A stretch of DNA of 64,000 nucleotides, taken from NCBI GenBank assembly GCA_910574015.1, contig CAJSYQ010000005.1, positions 62,001 through 126,000 on the forward strand, in the 5' to 3' direction. Each line of letters begins with the position of its first letter. Position 1 is the first letter of the stretch. The translations under genes and the position numbers were made by a program. The stretch is from Eubacteriaceae bacterium. Lineage in GTDB: Bacteria > Bacillota > Clostridia > Lachnospirales > Lachnospiraceae. The notes under the pieces were generated by a model, which was not told where the DNA came from, did no database searches, and saw nothing but the letters and a program-made list of their open reading frames with translations. Below, piece after piece: positions 51,861 to 60,885 of this stretch.

Positions 51861-53027
51861 CTATGCCGGTTGCTCTGGTCTTTCCAGTGCCTCCCGCAAC
51901 GGCCGGTTCTTTTTCATCCGGGTGATTTCTACCAGTCCCAGCTTTGTTATGTCCACCAGGGCAGTACGGGTTTTATCCCGTGCCAGTTCTTCGCCAAGAA
52001 GCACCATCAGATCCCTCTGATTCTTCCTGTTCTTCATATCTATAAAATCAATTAGAATGATTCCGGACAAATTCCGCATGCGGATCTGTCTTGCCGCTTC
52101 TCTTGCTGCCTCGCAGTTGATCCGGAAAAAAGTAGTTTCCTTATTTCTTTTTCCGTCAATGGCCTTTCCGGTATTTACATCGATTACAGTCAATGCCTCT
52201 GTCGGTTCGATCACAAGGCTCCCGCCGCTTTTCAACCAGACGTATTTATCAAAGGCTTTGGCAAGTTTAGAAGAGATTCCCATGAGCTTGTCCAGAGGAT
52301 AGGATGTGTCCTGATACCACTCCGCGCGGCTCCCACAGACAGGGGATATCTGCCGGAAGATCTCCTGGTCATCGGTGATCACCCGGTCCAGATCCTCCAG
52401 ACGGCAGCTGTTAATATATTTCATGTAGAACGGCGTTTCTTTTCGCAGCAGAGAAAAGCATGTCCGATACTGGCTGTGTTCCATCTTCTCATGCATCTCG
52501 GCAGTTAGTTCCTGACACTCGGAACGGATCTCATCCAGAGGAGCATCTGCCGCATTTGTCCGAAGAAGGATCCCATACTCCTCCGATTCATATTCCTCCA
52601 GCAGCTGCCGTAACGCAAGGATCCTTGCCTGGTCTCTTATTTTCTTCGAAATGCCGTTCCGTGACGTCTTGGTCTGAATGACGCAATACCTTCCGGCTAT
52701 TTCGGGATATCGTGTCACGACAGGCTGCTTAGTCTTAACAGCAGATTTTTTTATCTGTACCACCAGCTCATTTCCACATTGTATGTTCCGGTCATCACAC
52801 TCAGACAGTGGAAGATAGCAGACTATCCCCTTCTGAATTTCCACAAAGGCCGCATTGATGTTTTGTATGATATTCTGAACCTTACCAATATAAATATCCC
52901 CCACCTCAATGCTTTCGGCCCCTTCCTTTTCCCCCACCAGTACATCATATATTTTTTCACTCTCCATATACAGCATAACAGTTTTTTCCTGCAGATGGGT
53001 GATGACAATCTGCCTGCGGTTATTCAT
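51861..53027 (-). CDS. ribonuclease E/G family protein, short form
   Basis: RNase E/G endonucleases process rRNA and turn over mRNA. The 388-residue protein has an S1-like domain (GDIYIGKVQNIIQNINAAFVEIQKG) and the catalytic metal-binding residues in LTVIDVNTGKAI and GIILIDFIDM. It stops just after ITRMKKNRPLREAL, so the zinc-link CPxCxG and the C-terminal domain of the classic enzyme are missing, with no remnant in the next bases. It overlaps the DUF2344 gene by ATGA and follows the radical SAM pair, a normal clostridial order. Confidence 0.88.
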   Translation of the reverse strand: MNNRRQIVITHLQEKTVMLYMESEKIYDVLVGEKEGAESIEVGDIYIGKVQNIIQNINAAFVEIQKGIVCYLPLSECDDRNIQCGNELVVQIKKSAVKTKQPVVTRYPEIAGRYCVIQTKTSRNGISKKIRDQARILALRQLLEEYESEEYGILLRTNAADAPLDEIRSECQELTAEMHEKMEHSQYRTCFSLLRKETPFYMKYINSCRLEDLDRVITDDQEIFRQISPVCGSRAEWYQDTSYPLDKLMGISSKLAKAFDKYVWLKSGGSLVIEPTEALTVIDVNTGKAIDGKRNKETTFFRINCEAAREAARQIRMRNLSGIILIDFIDMKNRKNQRDLMVLLGEELARDKTRTALVDITKLGLVEITRMKKNRPLREALERPEQPA

Positions 53028-53761
53028 GGGAGCACCTTCTTTTCTGGAGTCGGATTAAAATGCATCTGCAGACGGTGGATCTGGTAAGAATATGGTTTTA
53101 TCTCTGTATGGCAGAAATTATAAAATGCATCCATAACCAGCTCCGGCTTAATATTGATTTCGCTGCCGCTGGTGAGCTGAAGGAACAAGGAATCCCCCTG
53201 ATAGGGGCAGTGGATCTCATGAAATTCCTCTCCGGTCCTCTCGGTAAAGGCATCCATCTGGAAAGCATGTACCAGAATAAACGGACGGATATCCATTTCT
53301 TTCTCTGATTTTTTTGTCTTTTTTAGGACCCGGATCTCCGGTTGTGAGATAAAATCCGCCCACCGCCCTCTCCAATCCTCGGGAAAAACTCCCGGCTCCT
53401 TTTCTACGATCATATAGTCTGCGGCATTCAGGAGGGCCATGGAATTTTTGAAATGATCCGGCATAATCTGTATTTCCGTTACAAAGAGCTCTTCCGTCAT
53501 AAACTGGTTGAGATAATGGATTAGATCCGGCAGAGACAGATCCGGCAGGGAGTGAAATTCGATATCGATATATTCACCATCGCTTGTGATCCCAACGCCA
53601 AGCGGGGAGGCGAAGCTCATGAGCTGATGGGGACTGAAGCCCTGTGAATAAGCCACATCCAGCTGTGCCCGACGAAGCGCCTTCTGAAAGAAGCGCATAC
53701 AGTCCAGATGTCCGATAAATTTTACTGATCCGGTTTTAGTAAATCTCATCCTTGTCTTCAT
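53024..53761 (-). CDS. TIGR03936/DUF2344 family protein
   Basis: The 245-residue protein begins MKTRMRFTKTGSVKFIGHLDCMRFFQKALRRAQLDVAYSQGFSPH, the hallmark of the TIGR03936 family, which always stands behind a TIGR03960 radical SAM protein and is sometimes fused to it. The function is unknown but a role in rRNA or ribosome modification is likely from the neighbours. It overlaps both neighbours by ATGA, so the three are translated together. Confidence 0.9.
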   Translation of the reverse strand: MKTRMRFTKTGSVKFIGHLDCMRFFQKALRRAQLDVAYSQGFSPHQLMSFASPLGVGITSDGEYIDIEFHSLPDLSLPDLIHYLNQFMTEELFVTEIQIMPDHFKNSMALLNAADYMIVEKEPGVFPEDWRGRWADFISQPEIRVLKKTKKSEKEMDIRPFILVHAFQMDAFTERTGEEFHEIHCPYQGDSLFLQLTSGSEINIKPELVMDAFYNFCHTEIKPYSYQIHRLQMHFNPTPEKKVLP

Positions 53762-55635
53762 CCCTGATTTCCTCCTCTTCCCTCTACACAGACCCCCGTG
53801 CCGAACTGTGCCGCGCCACAGCCGCTGCAGCCTTCACGGCAGTTCGGAGTTACTTCGCCTCTCTTCGCCCTTTCATATTCCCGCCGCATAAATTCTCTGC
53901 TGACTCCGATGTCGATAAAGTCCCAGGGAAAGATTTCCTCCTCTCCCCTCTCCCGGTAATTATAGAAATCCCTGTCAATCTCCCATTCGTCCAAAATCGT
54001 ATTCCAGACGTCCGGCTGAAAATAATCTGTCCACGCGTCAAAAAAGCAGCCGCGTTTATAAGCTTCTTCAATTACAGGAGCGAGACGGCGGTCTCCCCGG
54101 GCAAAGATTCCCTCCAGCTCGGACGTTACCGCATCATGACAGTTATAGCGGATAGAACGCTGATTGGTCTGTTCCTTGACTTTTCCTTTCAAATATTTCC
54201 TCTTTTCTTCAAAATATTCTGCTGTTCCCATAGGCGCCCACTGAAACGGGGTAAAGGGCTTGGGAACAAAAAATGACGTGCTGGCCGTGATATCTGGTCT
54301 GCCATGACGAGCTTCCTTTGGCAGCTGGAAATAGACAGCGGCAATTTTATCAGCCAGTTCCGCAATGGCGGCAATATCTTCCTCCGTCTCCCCCGGCAGT
54401 CCCAGCATAAAATATAACTTTACCCGGTTCCAGCCTCCCTGAAAGGCCTTCCACGCCCCGTCCAGGATCGCCTCTTCGGTAAGTCCTTTATTGATCACGT
54501 CACGCATCCTCTGGGAGCCTGCCTCCGGTGCAAAAGTAAGGCTGCTCTTGCGCACATCCTGCACCTTGCTCATAACATCCAGTGAAAATGCGTCAATGCG
54601 GAGTGACGGAAGGGCGATATTCAATTTTCTCTGCCGGCATTCTTCAATAAGGAAATATACAAGCTCTGGCAGCGCTTCATAATCGCTGGAGCTTAAAGAA
54701 CTCAGTGTGATTTCTTCATAACCTGTGTTGTCCAACATTTCAATGGCACGTTTTTTCAGAAATTCCAAATCTCTTGGACGGATCGGCCGGTAGATCATTC
54801 CTGCCTGACAGAACCGGCATCCCCGTATACAGCCCCTCTGGATCTCCAGCACGATCCGGTCCTGTGTGGCGCGGATATAGGGCACCAACGGTTTCGACGG
54901 ATAATAGGTATCCGTAAGGTCTGTTACCACCTGTTTACGCACCGTGGCTGGTGCTTCCGGACACACCGGTCTCATCTCGTCAATCGTACCGTCTTCTTTA
55001 TAATATATCTCATACAACTGTGGAACGTACAGGCCTTCTATCTGTGCCGCCTGTTTGAGAAAAGAAAGCCGGTCCCAATGATTTTTCCCGGCTGCCTTAT
55101 ACAGATCCAGTAATTCCCGATATACAGTCTCTCCCTCTCCAATATACACGATATCAAAAAAGTCCGCCACCGGCTCCGGATTATAGGTACATGGGCCTCC
55201 GCCTATCACAATGGGATCTTCCCAGGTTCGTTGTGATGAATGCAGAGGAATTTGAGAGAGATCCAAAATCTGCAGGATATTCGTGTAACACATTTCGTAC
55301 TGAAGAGTGATTCCTAGAAAATCGAAATTCTTTACCGGGTCCTGGGATTCCAGGGCGAAAAGCGGAATCTGCCTTTCCCTCATGATCCGGTGGAGATCCG
55401 GCCATGGAGAATATACCCGTTCACACCATGTATCCGCCCACTGATTTAGTATATCATAGAGTATCTGGATGCCAAGATGGGACATCCCGATCTCATATAC
55501 ATCTGGAAAACACATACAAAACCGGATTTCCGTCTCTGCCGGATCTTTCTTGATGCTGTTTATTTCATTTCCAATATAGCGCGCTGGTTTTTCCACGCTC
55601 ATCAGAATCTCATCACTTAAAGCTAATTTAACCAT
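53758..55635 (-). CDS. TIGR03960-family radical SAM protein with B12-binding-like N-terminus
   Basis: The 625-residue protein has a Rossmann-like N-terminal half (IYSPWPDLHR, GGGPCTYNPEPVADFFDI) and a radical SAM core with the 4Fe-4S motif Cys269-x3-Cys273-x2-Cys276 (GCIRGCRFCQAG), then YEEITLSSLSSSDYEAL and the SAM-binding region. The C-terminal part ends in Cys-rich CREGCSGCGAAQFGTGVC, a possible second iron-sulfur site. Substrate unknown. ATG 55635 is chosen: GAGAGGAG lies seven bases upstream and MVKLALSDEIL matches the family start. Confidence 0.9.
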   Translation of the reverse strand: MVKLALSDEILMSVEKPARYIGNEINSIKKDPAETEIRFCMCFPDVYEIGMSHLGIQILYDILNQWADTWCERVYSPWPDLHRIMRERQIPLFALESQDPVKNFDFLGITLQYEMCYTNILQILDLSQIPLHSSQRTWEDPIVIGGGPCTYNPEPVADFFDIVYIGEGETVYRELLDLYKAAGKNHWDRLSFLKQAAQIEGLYVPQLYEIYYKEDGTIDEMRPVCPEAPATVRKQVVTDLTDTYYPSKPLVPYIRATQDRIVLEIQRGCIRGCRFCQAGMIYRPIRPRDLEFLKKRAIEMLDNTGYEEITLSSLSSSDYEALPELVYFLIEECRQRKLNIALPSLRIDAFSLDVMSKVQDVRKSSLTFAPEAGSQRMRDVINKGLTEEAILDGAWKAFQGGWNRVKLYFMLGLPGETEEDIAAIAELADKIAAVYFQLPKEARHGRPDITASTSFFVPKPFTPFQWAPMGTAEYFEEKRKYLKGKVKEQTNQRSIRYNCHDAVTSELEGIFARGDRRLAPVIEEAYKRGCFFDAWTDYFQPDVWNTILDEWEIDRDFYNYRERGEEEIFPWDFIDIGVSREFMRREYERAKRGEVTPNCREGCSGCGAAQFGTGVCVEGRGGNQG

Positions 55636-55737
55636 GAACATACTCCTCTCAGACATCTGGTCTCCCATTTTACCATACTATCGGAAAGGTGACAAGTAGG
55701 GGATGGCATGACCGTATGTTCCTGCAGCCAAAAAATC

Positions 55738-55766
55738 TTGCCACCCCACCCTGATTATGTTATATT
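55738..55766 (+). promoter_or_regulatory. sigma-A promoter of the zinc-ribbon membrane protein gene
   Basis: TTGCCA (55738-55743) and TATATT (55761-55766) are separated by 17 bp, about 65 bp ahead of the start. Confidence 0.7.
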
Positions 55767-55830
55767 GAAATGAGAAAATACAGCTGGCAGAACAAATTAC
55801 CGCCAGACTGTTGAAAAGGAGGAAAATGCC

Positions 55831-56697
55831 ATGCCATGGTGCCCAAAATGTAAAAACGAATATATAGAGGGAATTACTACCTGTGCTGACTGCGGAGTGG
55901 AACTGGTGGAGGAGCTTCCGGCAGAAACGGATCCCGGTGCTCCTGTTATATTATGTCACGTTAATGATAAGGAGACCGCCGACAAGTTTGTATCTTATCT
56001 CTGTTACGGCGGCCTGAAAACAGCGGCAGCAATCCCTGCTGACAATGAAAAAGCCGGATTTGATCTGGTGGCAGCAGAATTTGAAAGGGAATCTGCCGAA
56101 AATATGTTTGCACAATTCCATTCCATTGATGAAATAACCGATATGGATCCCAATGAACTAATGCCGGATGTGGAAAAACAGCTGGAAGAACTTCAGTCAG
56201 AAGAAGCAAGCCATATGTTTTCCGAACTCAGGACAGAGGCAAGCAGTGTTTATGTAAAGAAAAAGGATAAATATTCCGATTTAAAATTCAGTGGAATCTC
56301 ATTTCTCCTTTTCGGTATTGTCGGAATCGGCGTTGTCGCCGCCAACCAGTTAAAGTTCATCAGTTTCTTTAATGAATTTTCCATGATCATCATGGCGGTG
56401 GTGTTCGTCCTTTTTATCGGAATAGGGATCGCATCACTGATCCGGGCAGGGAAATTGAAAAATATCGTATCCGAGGAGGAAAAAGTGACGAAGGATGTTA
56501 TGACCTGGATTGATGCAAATATCAATGATGAACTCATTGGTACATTGATCGATGCCAGCCTTTCGGAAGAGGATAATTATTTTTCAGCACATGAGAAGCT
56601 GTGCAATATGCTGATCGAACAATTTCCACTGTTCAGCAGAGCCTATGCGGATGAGCTGATGGATGAACGGTACAACGATTATTGCGAAAGGCATTGA
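55831..56697 (+). CDS. zinc-ribbon membrane protein with DUF2007-like region
   Basis: The 288-residue protein begins with an N-terminal zinc ribbon (Cys4, Cys7, Cys18, Cys21 in PWCPKCKNEY and TTCADCG). It continues with a DUF2007-like segment (VILCHVNDKETADKFVSYLCYGGL) and has two membrane spans at about 153-169 and 178-200. A helical cytoplasmic-looking tail follows (TLIDASLSEEDNYFSAHEKLCNML). This combination is frequent in Firmicutes and its function is unknown. AAGGAGG precedes the ATG and a terminator follows. Confidence 0.78.
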   Translation: MPWCPKCKNEYIEGITTCADCGVELVEELPAETDPGAPVILCHVNDKETADKFVSYLCYGGLKTAAAIPADNEKAGFDLVAAEFERESAENMFAQFHSIDEITDMDPNELMPDVEKQLEELQSEEASHMFSELRTEASSVYVKKKDKYSDLKFSGISFLLFGIVGIGVVAANQLKFISFFNEFSMIIMAVVFVLFIGIGIASLIRAGKLKNIVSEEEKVTKDVMTWIDANINDELIGTLIDASLSEEDNYFSAHEKLCNMLIEQFPLFSRAYADELMDERYNDYCERH

Positions 56698-56710
56698 GAT
56701 TAAATTTCTA

Positions 56711-56750
56711 AAAAGAGCATCCATGTCTCGTCATGGACGCTCTTTTTGTG
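56711..56750. terminator. bidirectional terminator
   Basis: AAAGAGC-A-TCCATG and CATGGA-C-GCTCTTT pair around a six-base loop, followed by TTG. It serves the zinc-ribbon gene on the plus strand and the NlpC gene on the minus strand. Confidence 0.85.
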
Positions 56751-56765
56751 TCTGATTCTCCCATT

Positions 56766-58268
56766 CTATGGTATCCCCACGATAACGGCAAGCTGTTCTT
56801 TCCATGTTTTTCCGTTGGAGGGGCTTCTTACTTCCAGATCATTTACCGTGACAAGTCTTGTCTGATAATTTTTACTGCCGGAGGCAGGAGAGGCCGTATC
56901 GTGGTCGGGAATAAAAGTTCCGTTGGCACTTATTACATAATACCGCCGATCCTGACAGCCAAGATAGATCATCACATGACCGGGCATCTGGAGTATCGTT
57001 CCCGGCTGCATGGAACGAAGCTTCGCAGTCCTCTCCCTCTCTGACAGGTCTTTCAGCGAAATCCTTCCCCTGCCTGGTATCTTTGCCTGTACAGAGGCAT
57101 CTCGCGGCAGTCGGAAACCGAAACACAGATAGATGTCCCTTGTCATGGAAGAGCAATCCCGGCCTCCGTTCATGCCGCCCCATCCATAGGGATTTCCCAG
57201 GAGTTTAAACGCCTGACGGATCACGTTTCCTCTTGTATAATCCAAGAAACCGTGGGAGACATCTTTTCCCAGAGGGACGACGGCATACTGATACCCAAGC
57301 TGTCCGTTCTGTTCCCTTACGGGCACCTTAACAATATAGTTATCCAATATATTGCGATTTCCGATGGCAGCGCTGTATTCGGATTTCTCCGCCAGGGCAA
57401 GCTTCGTCCCCATGGTAAAGAGAAGGGGTTCCGACGGGGTGTCGGCCGATATGGTCCGGACTGTCACCTCATCCCCGGTAACAACTATAAAATCTTTTAT
57501 TTTCTGTGCATCGAGCCAGCGTTCCTTGTCAGGGCAGAGTCCTACTTTGTCCTGAAGGACCCAGCCGGCATGCTCATTGGCAATGACAAAAAGCCATTTT
57601 TCATCCAGGCTCCTGTGTAAAACGAGAACAGGTTCATTGACTGCCAGCGCCGTGCTCTGCATAACATCGTGTCCTGTGTCGCCCCAATCGTTTGTAATAT
57701 TGTCTGTTGTAGGGAGCACTCTTACATCTGCCCGGGAACAGACGATACCATACTCCACAGGATTGAGATTGTCTAAGCTCTCCAGATCACATGACTCCCG
57801 GTAGGCATCCCAGCTCTCTTCTGCAATCTCAGCTTCTCCTATAAAATATGTTTTTGACGGATCGTGTTCCCGGCGGATCAATTTGTCCAGCGACGCTTTA
57901 TCGATAGTTTCTCCATAATTAAGAAGATCATAATATTCCGTCGCTGGAGACAGCCTGGTCATTAGTAATTTATTATATTCTGCAATCTCTGTTGGTGTCA
58001 TCAGGATCTTATCCGGTGAGACTGTTTTACCGATCCAGTAATCCGCCGTCTGCATATCTGCTGTAACATTATCTGAGGAATGGACAACGCTGCCGGATAT
58101 TGCTGTATCTCCACCACCCGCAGCAGAGTGACTGTTCATCTCGGTTCCTCCGCCGCTCACCGCCTGCCCGGAGACATCTGCCACATTCCGGTAAATGTAG
58201 TCCCGGTAGCCGCAAGCTGTCAGAAGACAGGTGAGCGCTATTAACAAGGTTACAATATATTTATTCAT
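56766..58268 (-). CDS. lipoprotein with SH3-like region and NlpC/P60 peptidase domain
   Basis: The 500-residue protein has a lipobox LLTAC (Cys19). It has a Gly/Ser/Thr-rich linker, a long middle part with SH3-like beta segments (GIVCSRADVRVLPTTDN, VLVLHRSLDEKWLFVIANEHAGWV), and a C-terminal NlpC/P60 domain. Catalytic Cys372 lies in GRDCSSM and His431 in GHVMIYLG. The third polar residue is not a clear His; ISANG stands where it is expected. Such enzymes cleave D-Glu-diamino acid bonds of the wall. The layout resembles YkfC-like recycling peptidases. Confidence 0.85.
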   Translation of the reverse strand: MNKYIVTLLIALTCLLTACGYRDYIYRNVADVSGQAVSGGGTEMNSHSAAGGGDTAISGSVVHSSDNVTADMQTADYWIGKTVSPDKILMTPTEIAEYNKLLMTRLSPATEYYDLLNYGETIDKASLDKLIRREHDPSKTYFIGEAEIAEESWDAYRESCDLESLDNLNPVEYGIVCSRADVRVLPTTDNITNDWGDTGHDVMQSTALAVNEPVLVLHRSLDEKWLFVIANEHAGWVLQDKVGLCPDKERWLDAQKIKDFIVVTGDEVTVRTISADTPSEPLLFTMGTKLALAEKSEYSAAIGNRNILDNYIVKVPVREQNGQLGYQYAVVPLGKDVSHGFLDYTRGNVIRQAFKLLGNPYGWGGMNGGRDCSSMTRDIYLCFGFRLPRDASVQAKIPGRGRISLKDLSERERTAKLRSMQPGTILQMPGHVMIYLGCQDRRYYVISANGTFIPDHDTASPASGSKNYQTRLVTVNDLEVRSPSNGKTWKEQLAVIVGIP

Positions 58269-58280
58269 GCAATGTCCTTT

Positions 58281-59951
58281 CTAGAACAAACCGGTAATCT
58301 GTCCGGCCTCATTCACATCGATCCCCTCTGCTGCAGGAATCCTGGGAAGTCCCGGCATTGTCATTATAGTTCCTGTTATCGCCACAACGAACCCGGCTCC
58401 GGCAGACACATAGACATCCCGTATATGGATGGGGAATCCCTGCGGCCTTCCAAGCACAGATTTGTCATCTGAGAGGGAGTACTGGTTCTTTGCCATGCAA
58501 ACCGGAAGACTGCCAAAACCAAGGGATTCTATACGGGCAAGCTCCCTCTCCACCGCCGGCTCAAAGAGAACCTCTCCAGCGCCATAAATTTCTTTCGCGA
58601 TAACAGTCATCTTTTCCTTCAGAGAAAGGGAATCCTCATACAGACAGTGGAAATGACTCTCCCTGGTGTCTATGGTCTTGATCACCTTCTCTGCCAGTGC
58701 GGTTCCCCCCTCTCCTCCTTTTTCCCATACCTGGGAGAGGGCAAATTCACATCCCTTGTCCTCACAGAATTTCTTTACAAAATCCAGCTCCGCCTCTGTA
58801 TCGGACACAAACTGATTCAGGGTCACCACGCATGGCACATCAAACTTCGCAATGTTTTCTATATGCTTCTCCAGATTGACAATGCCCCTCTTCAGGGCGT
58901 CAAGGTTTTCTGAGGACAGCTCTTCTTTTCTTACGCCGCCGTTATATTTCAGCGCACGGACAGTAGCCACCAGAACAACGGCATCCGGCTTCAATCCGGC
59001 CATCCGGCATTTAATATCCAGAAACTTTTCTGCGCCCAGATCTGCGCCGAATCCGGCCTCCGTAATTGTATAGTCCGCCAGCTTCAAGGCCATCTTCGTA
59101 GCCCGTATACTGTTACAGCCATGGGCAATATTGGCAAAGGGCCCGCCGTGGACCAGTGCCGGCGTATGCTCCAACGTCTGGACAAGGTTGGGGCGTATCG
59201 CATCTTTCAACAGCGCCGCCATGGCCCCCACGGCATTTAGTTCCCCTGCCGTCACCGGTTTTCCGTTATAGGTATAAGCAACAACGATCCTGCCAAGCCG
59301 CTCCTTTAAATCCTGCATATTTTCAGCGAGACACAGGATCGCCATGATCTCGGATGCCACCGTTATGATAAAGTGGTCCTCTCTTGTCACACCGTCTGCC
59401 TTGCGGCCGAGCCCCACCGTAATGTTCCGCAGAACGCGGTCGTTCATATCCACGCACCGTTTCCAGACAATCTGTTTTGTATCAATATTTAATGCATTGC
59501 CCTGCTGAATATGATTATCCAGCATTGCCGCCAGCAGATTATTGGCGGAGGTGATGGCGTGAAAATCCCCTGTAAAATGAAGGTTCAGATCATCCATGGG
59601 AACAACCTGTGCATAGCCGCCGCCGGCAGCTCCCCCCTTCAGGCCGAAACAGGGACCAAGGGATGGTTCCCGCAGGGCGATCACAGCCTTTTTTCCCAGT
59701 TTATCCATTGCCTGTCCAAGTCCCACTGTCGTCGTCGTCTTCCCCTCTCCTGCCGGTGTGGGGTTGATCGCAGTGACAAGGATCAGTTTCCCATCCGGGC
59801 GGTCCTTTACACGCTCCCACAGATCGTCTGTGAGTTTTGCTTTATATCTGCCATACAGATCCAGTTCTTCTTCCTTGATATCCAGCTTAGAGGCTACATT
59901 TTGAATCGGCTCCATCTCAGCTCCCAGTGCAATTTCAATATCTGATCTCAT
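58281..59951 (-). CDS. ftfL: formate-tetrahydrofolate ligase
   Basis: Makes 10-formyltetrahydrofolate from formate, ATP and tetrahydrofolate; in anaerobes it feeds purine synthesis or the Wood-Ljungdahl methyl branch. The 556-residue protein has the P-loop [40 protein letters not shown], and the FTHFS sequence [21 protein letters not shown] and a consensus-like promoter precede it. Its role in acetogenesis is not testable here. Confidence 0.98.
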   Translation of the reverse strand: MRSDIEIALGAEMEPIQNVASKLDIKEEELDLYGRYKAKLTDDLWERVKDRPDGKLILVTAINPTPAGEGKTTTTVGLGQAMDKLGKKAVIALREPSLGPCFGLKGGAAGGGYAQVVPMDDLNLHFTGDFHAITSANNLLAAMLDNHIQQGNALNIDTKQIVWKRCVDMNDRVLRNITVGLGRKADGVTREDHFIITVASEIMAILCLAENMQDLKERLGRIVVAYTYNGKPVTAGELNAVGAMAALLKDAIRPNLVQTLEHTPALVHGGPFANIAHGCNSIRATKMALKLADYTITEAGFGADLGAEKFLDIKCRMAGLKPDAVVLVATVRALKYNGGVRKEELSSENLDALKRGIVNLEKHIENIAKFDVPCVVTLNQFVSDTEAELDFVKKFCEDKGCEFALSQVWEKGGEGGTALAEKVIKTIDTRESHFHCLYEDSLSLKEKMTVIAKEIYGAGEVLFEPAVERELARIESLGFGSLPVCMAKNQYSLSDDKSVLGRPQGFPIHIRDVYVSAGAGFVVAITGTIMTMPGLPRIPAAEGIDVNEAGQITGLF

Positions 59952-59992
59952 ACAAATCCTCCTGTTTACAATATCTGCCGCCTACAACGCCT

Positions 59993-60021
59993 ATTATACA
60001 CAGTATCTAGTCACAATGCAA
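59993..60021 (-). promoter_or_regulatory. sigma-A promoter of ftfL
   Basis: On the minus strand TTGCAT (60021-60016) and TATAAT (59998-59993), 17 bp apart; it overlaps the last bases of the upstream ATP-grasp gene, so ftfL has its own start site. Confidence 0.75.
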
Positions 60022-60873
60022 TATTTTATCCCGAATAAATAGAAAATACCGGTCCAGAAGGCGGATATCCGGACAGCACTGATACAGCATCCGCGCTCCC
60101 ACCACATCTTCTATTTCATTAAAGACCAGGCCGCCCCCTTCCTCTACAATAAAGTCGATCCCGGCCAGTCCAAAATCGAAGAGCCGGCAGATTTCTTCCA
60201 CCATCCGGCGCAGCCGCCTGTCTGGCAGATGGGATGAAATCCCGCCACCGAGAGAATAGTTTGACCGGAATCCGTCTGTGGAAGTCCGCTCCACGGCTCC
60301 CACGATTTCCTTTCCGATCACGTAAACCCTTATATCCTTTCCGGGACCTCTCACAAAGGGCTGGATGATAAAATCCGAGCTGCCAATACCCCTGTGGATC
60401 AGCGGATAGGGATCGGCAGTGCGGAATACCTGCTTTCCCCCATGGCCGTCTACAGATTTCACCACATGGTTCGGGTAATTCCGTAATAGCGGCTCCGACA
60501 GCCGGTCATTTTTATAAAATGTGGTTTCGATCACAGGAATGTTTGTATGCTCCCTGATATAAGAAATGGTCTTTTCCTTGTGATTGCATATTTCGGAAAC
60601 AAAGGCCGGATTAAAGACAGGAAAGAATTTCTCCAGCTGTGCCGTAAGTCCGGGGCAGATTGCCCTGACAATGGCAAAATCGGGAAATGGTTCCCCTCTT
60701 CCCTCTTCCAGCCGCCGTTCCGCCTCGTCTGTCATTAGGAGCTCAAACCGAATCCCGTATCTGGAGCCGGTATCAAAGTGCATCTGGATATAAGAGCGGT
60801 TTATCGACGCCCTGTCCTTGTCATAAATAAGCCATGCCCTGTATTCTTGTTCCCTGGGATTCCTATTCTCCAT
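60007..60873 (-). CDS. ATP-grasp ligase-like protein (second of a tandem pair)
   Basis: The 288-residue protein has ATP-grasp features: NHKEKTISYIREHTNIPVIETTFY (substrate/ATP lobe), NHVVKSVDGHGGKQVF with nucleotide-binding lysine and a Gly-rich loop, RDIRVYVIG-like DIRVYVIGKEIVGAVER, and the metal site FNEIEDVVGARMLY in place of the RimK EVNSNPG-type ending. It may be a ligase making an amide or ester bond; the substrate is unknown. ATG 60873 has GGAGG five bases upstream. It follows the first ATP-grasp gene by 12 bp and both follow ftsK. Confidence 0.8.
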   Translation of the reverse strand: MENRNPREQEYRAWLIYDKDRASINRSYIQMHFDTGSRYGIRFELLMTDEAERRLEEGRGEPFPDFAIVRAICPGLTAQLEKFFPVFNPAFVSEICNHKEKTISYIREHTNIPVIETTFYKNDRLSEPLLRNYPNHVVKSVDGHGGKQVFRTADPYPLIHRGIGSSDFIIQPFVRGPGKDIRVYVIGKEIVGAVERTSTDGFRSNYSLGGGISSHLPDRRLRRMVEEICRLFDFGLAGIDFIVEEGGGLVFNEIEDVVGARMLYQCCPDIRLLDRYFLFIRDKILHCD

Positions 60874-60885
60874 CCTGTCCTCCAA

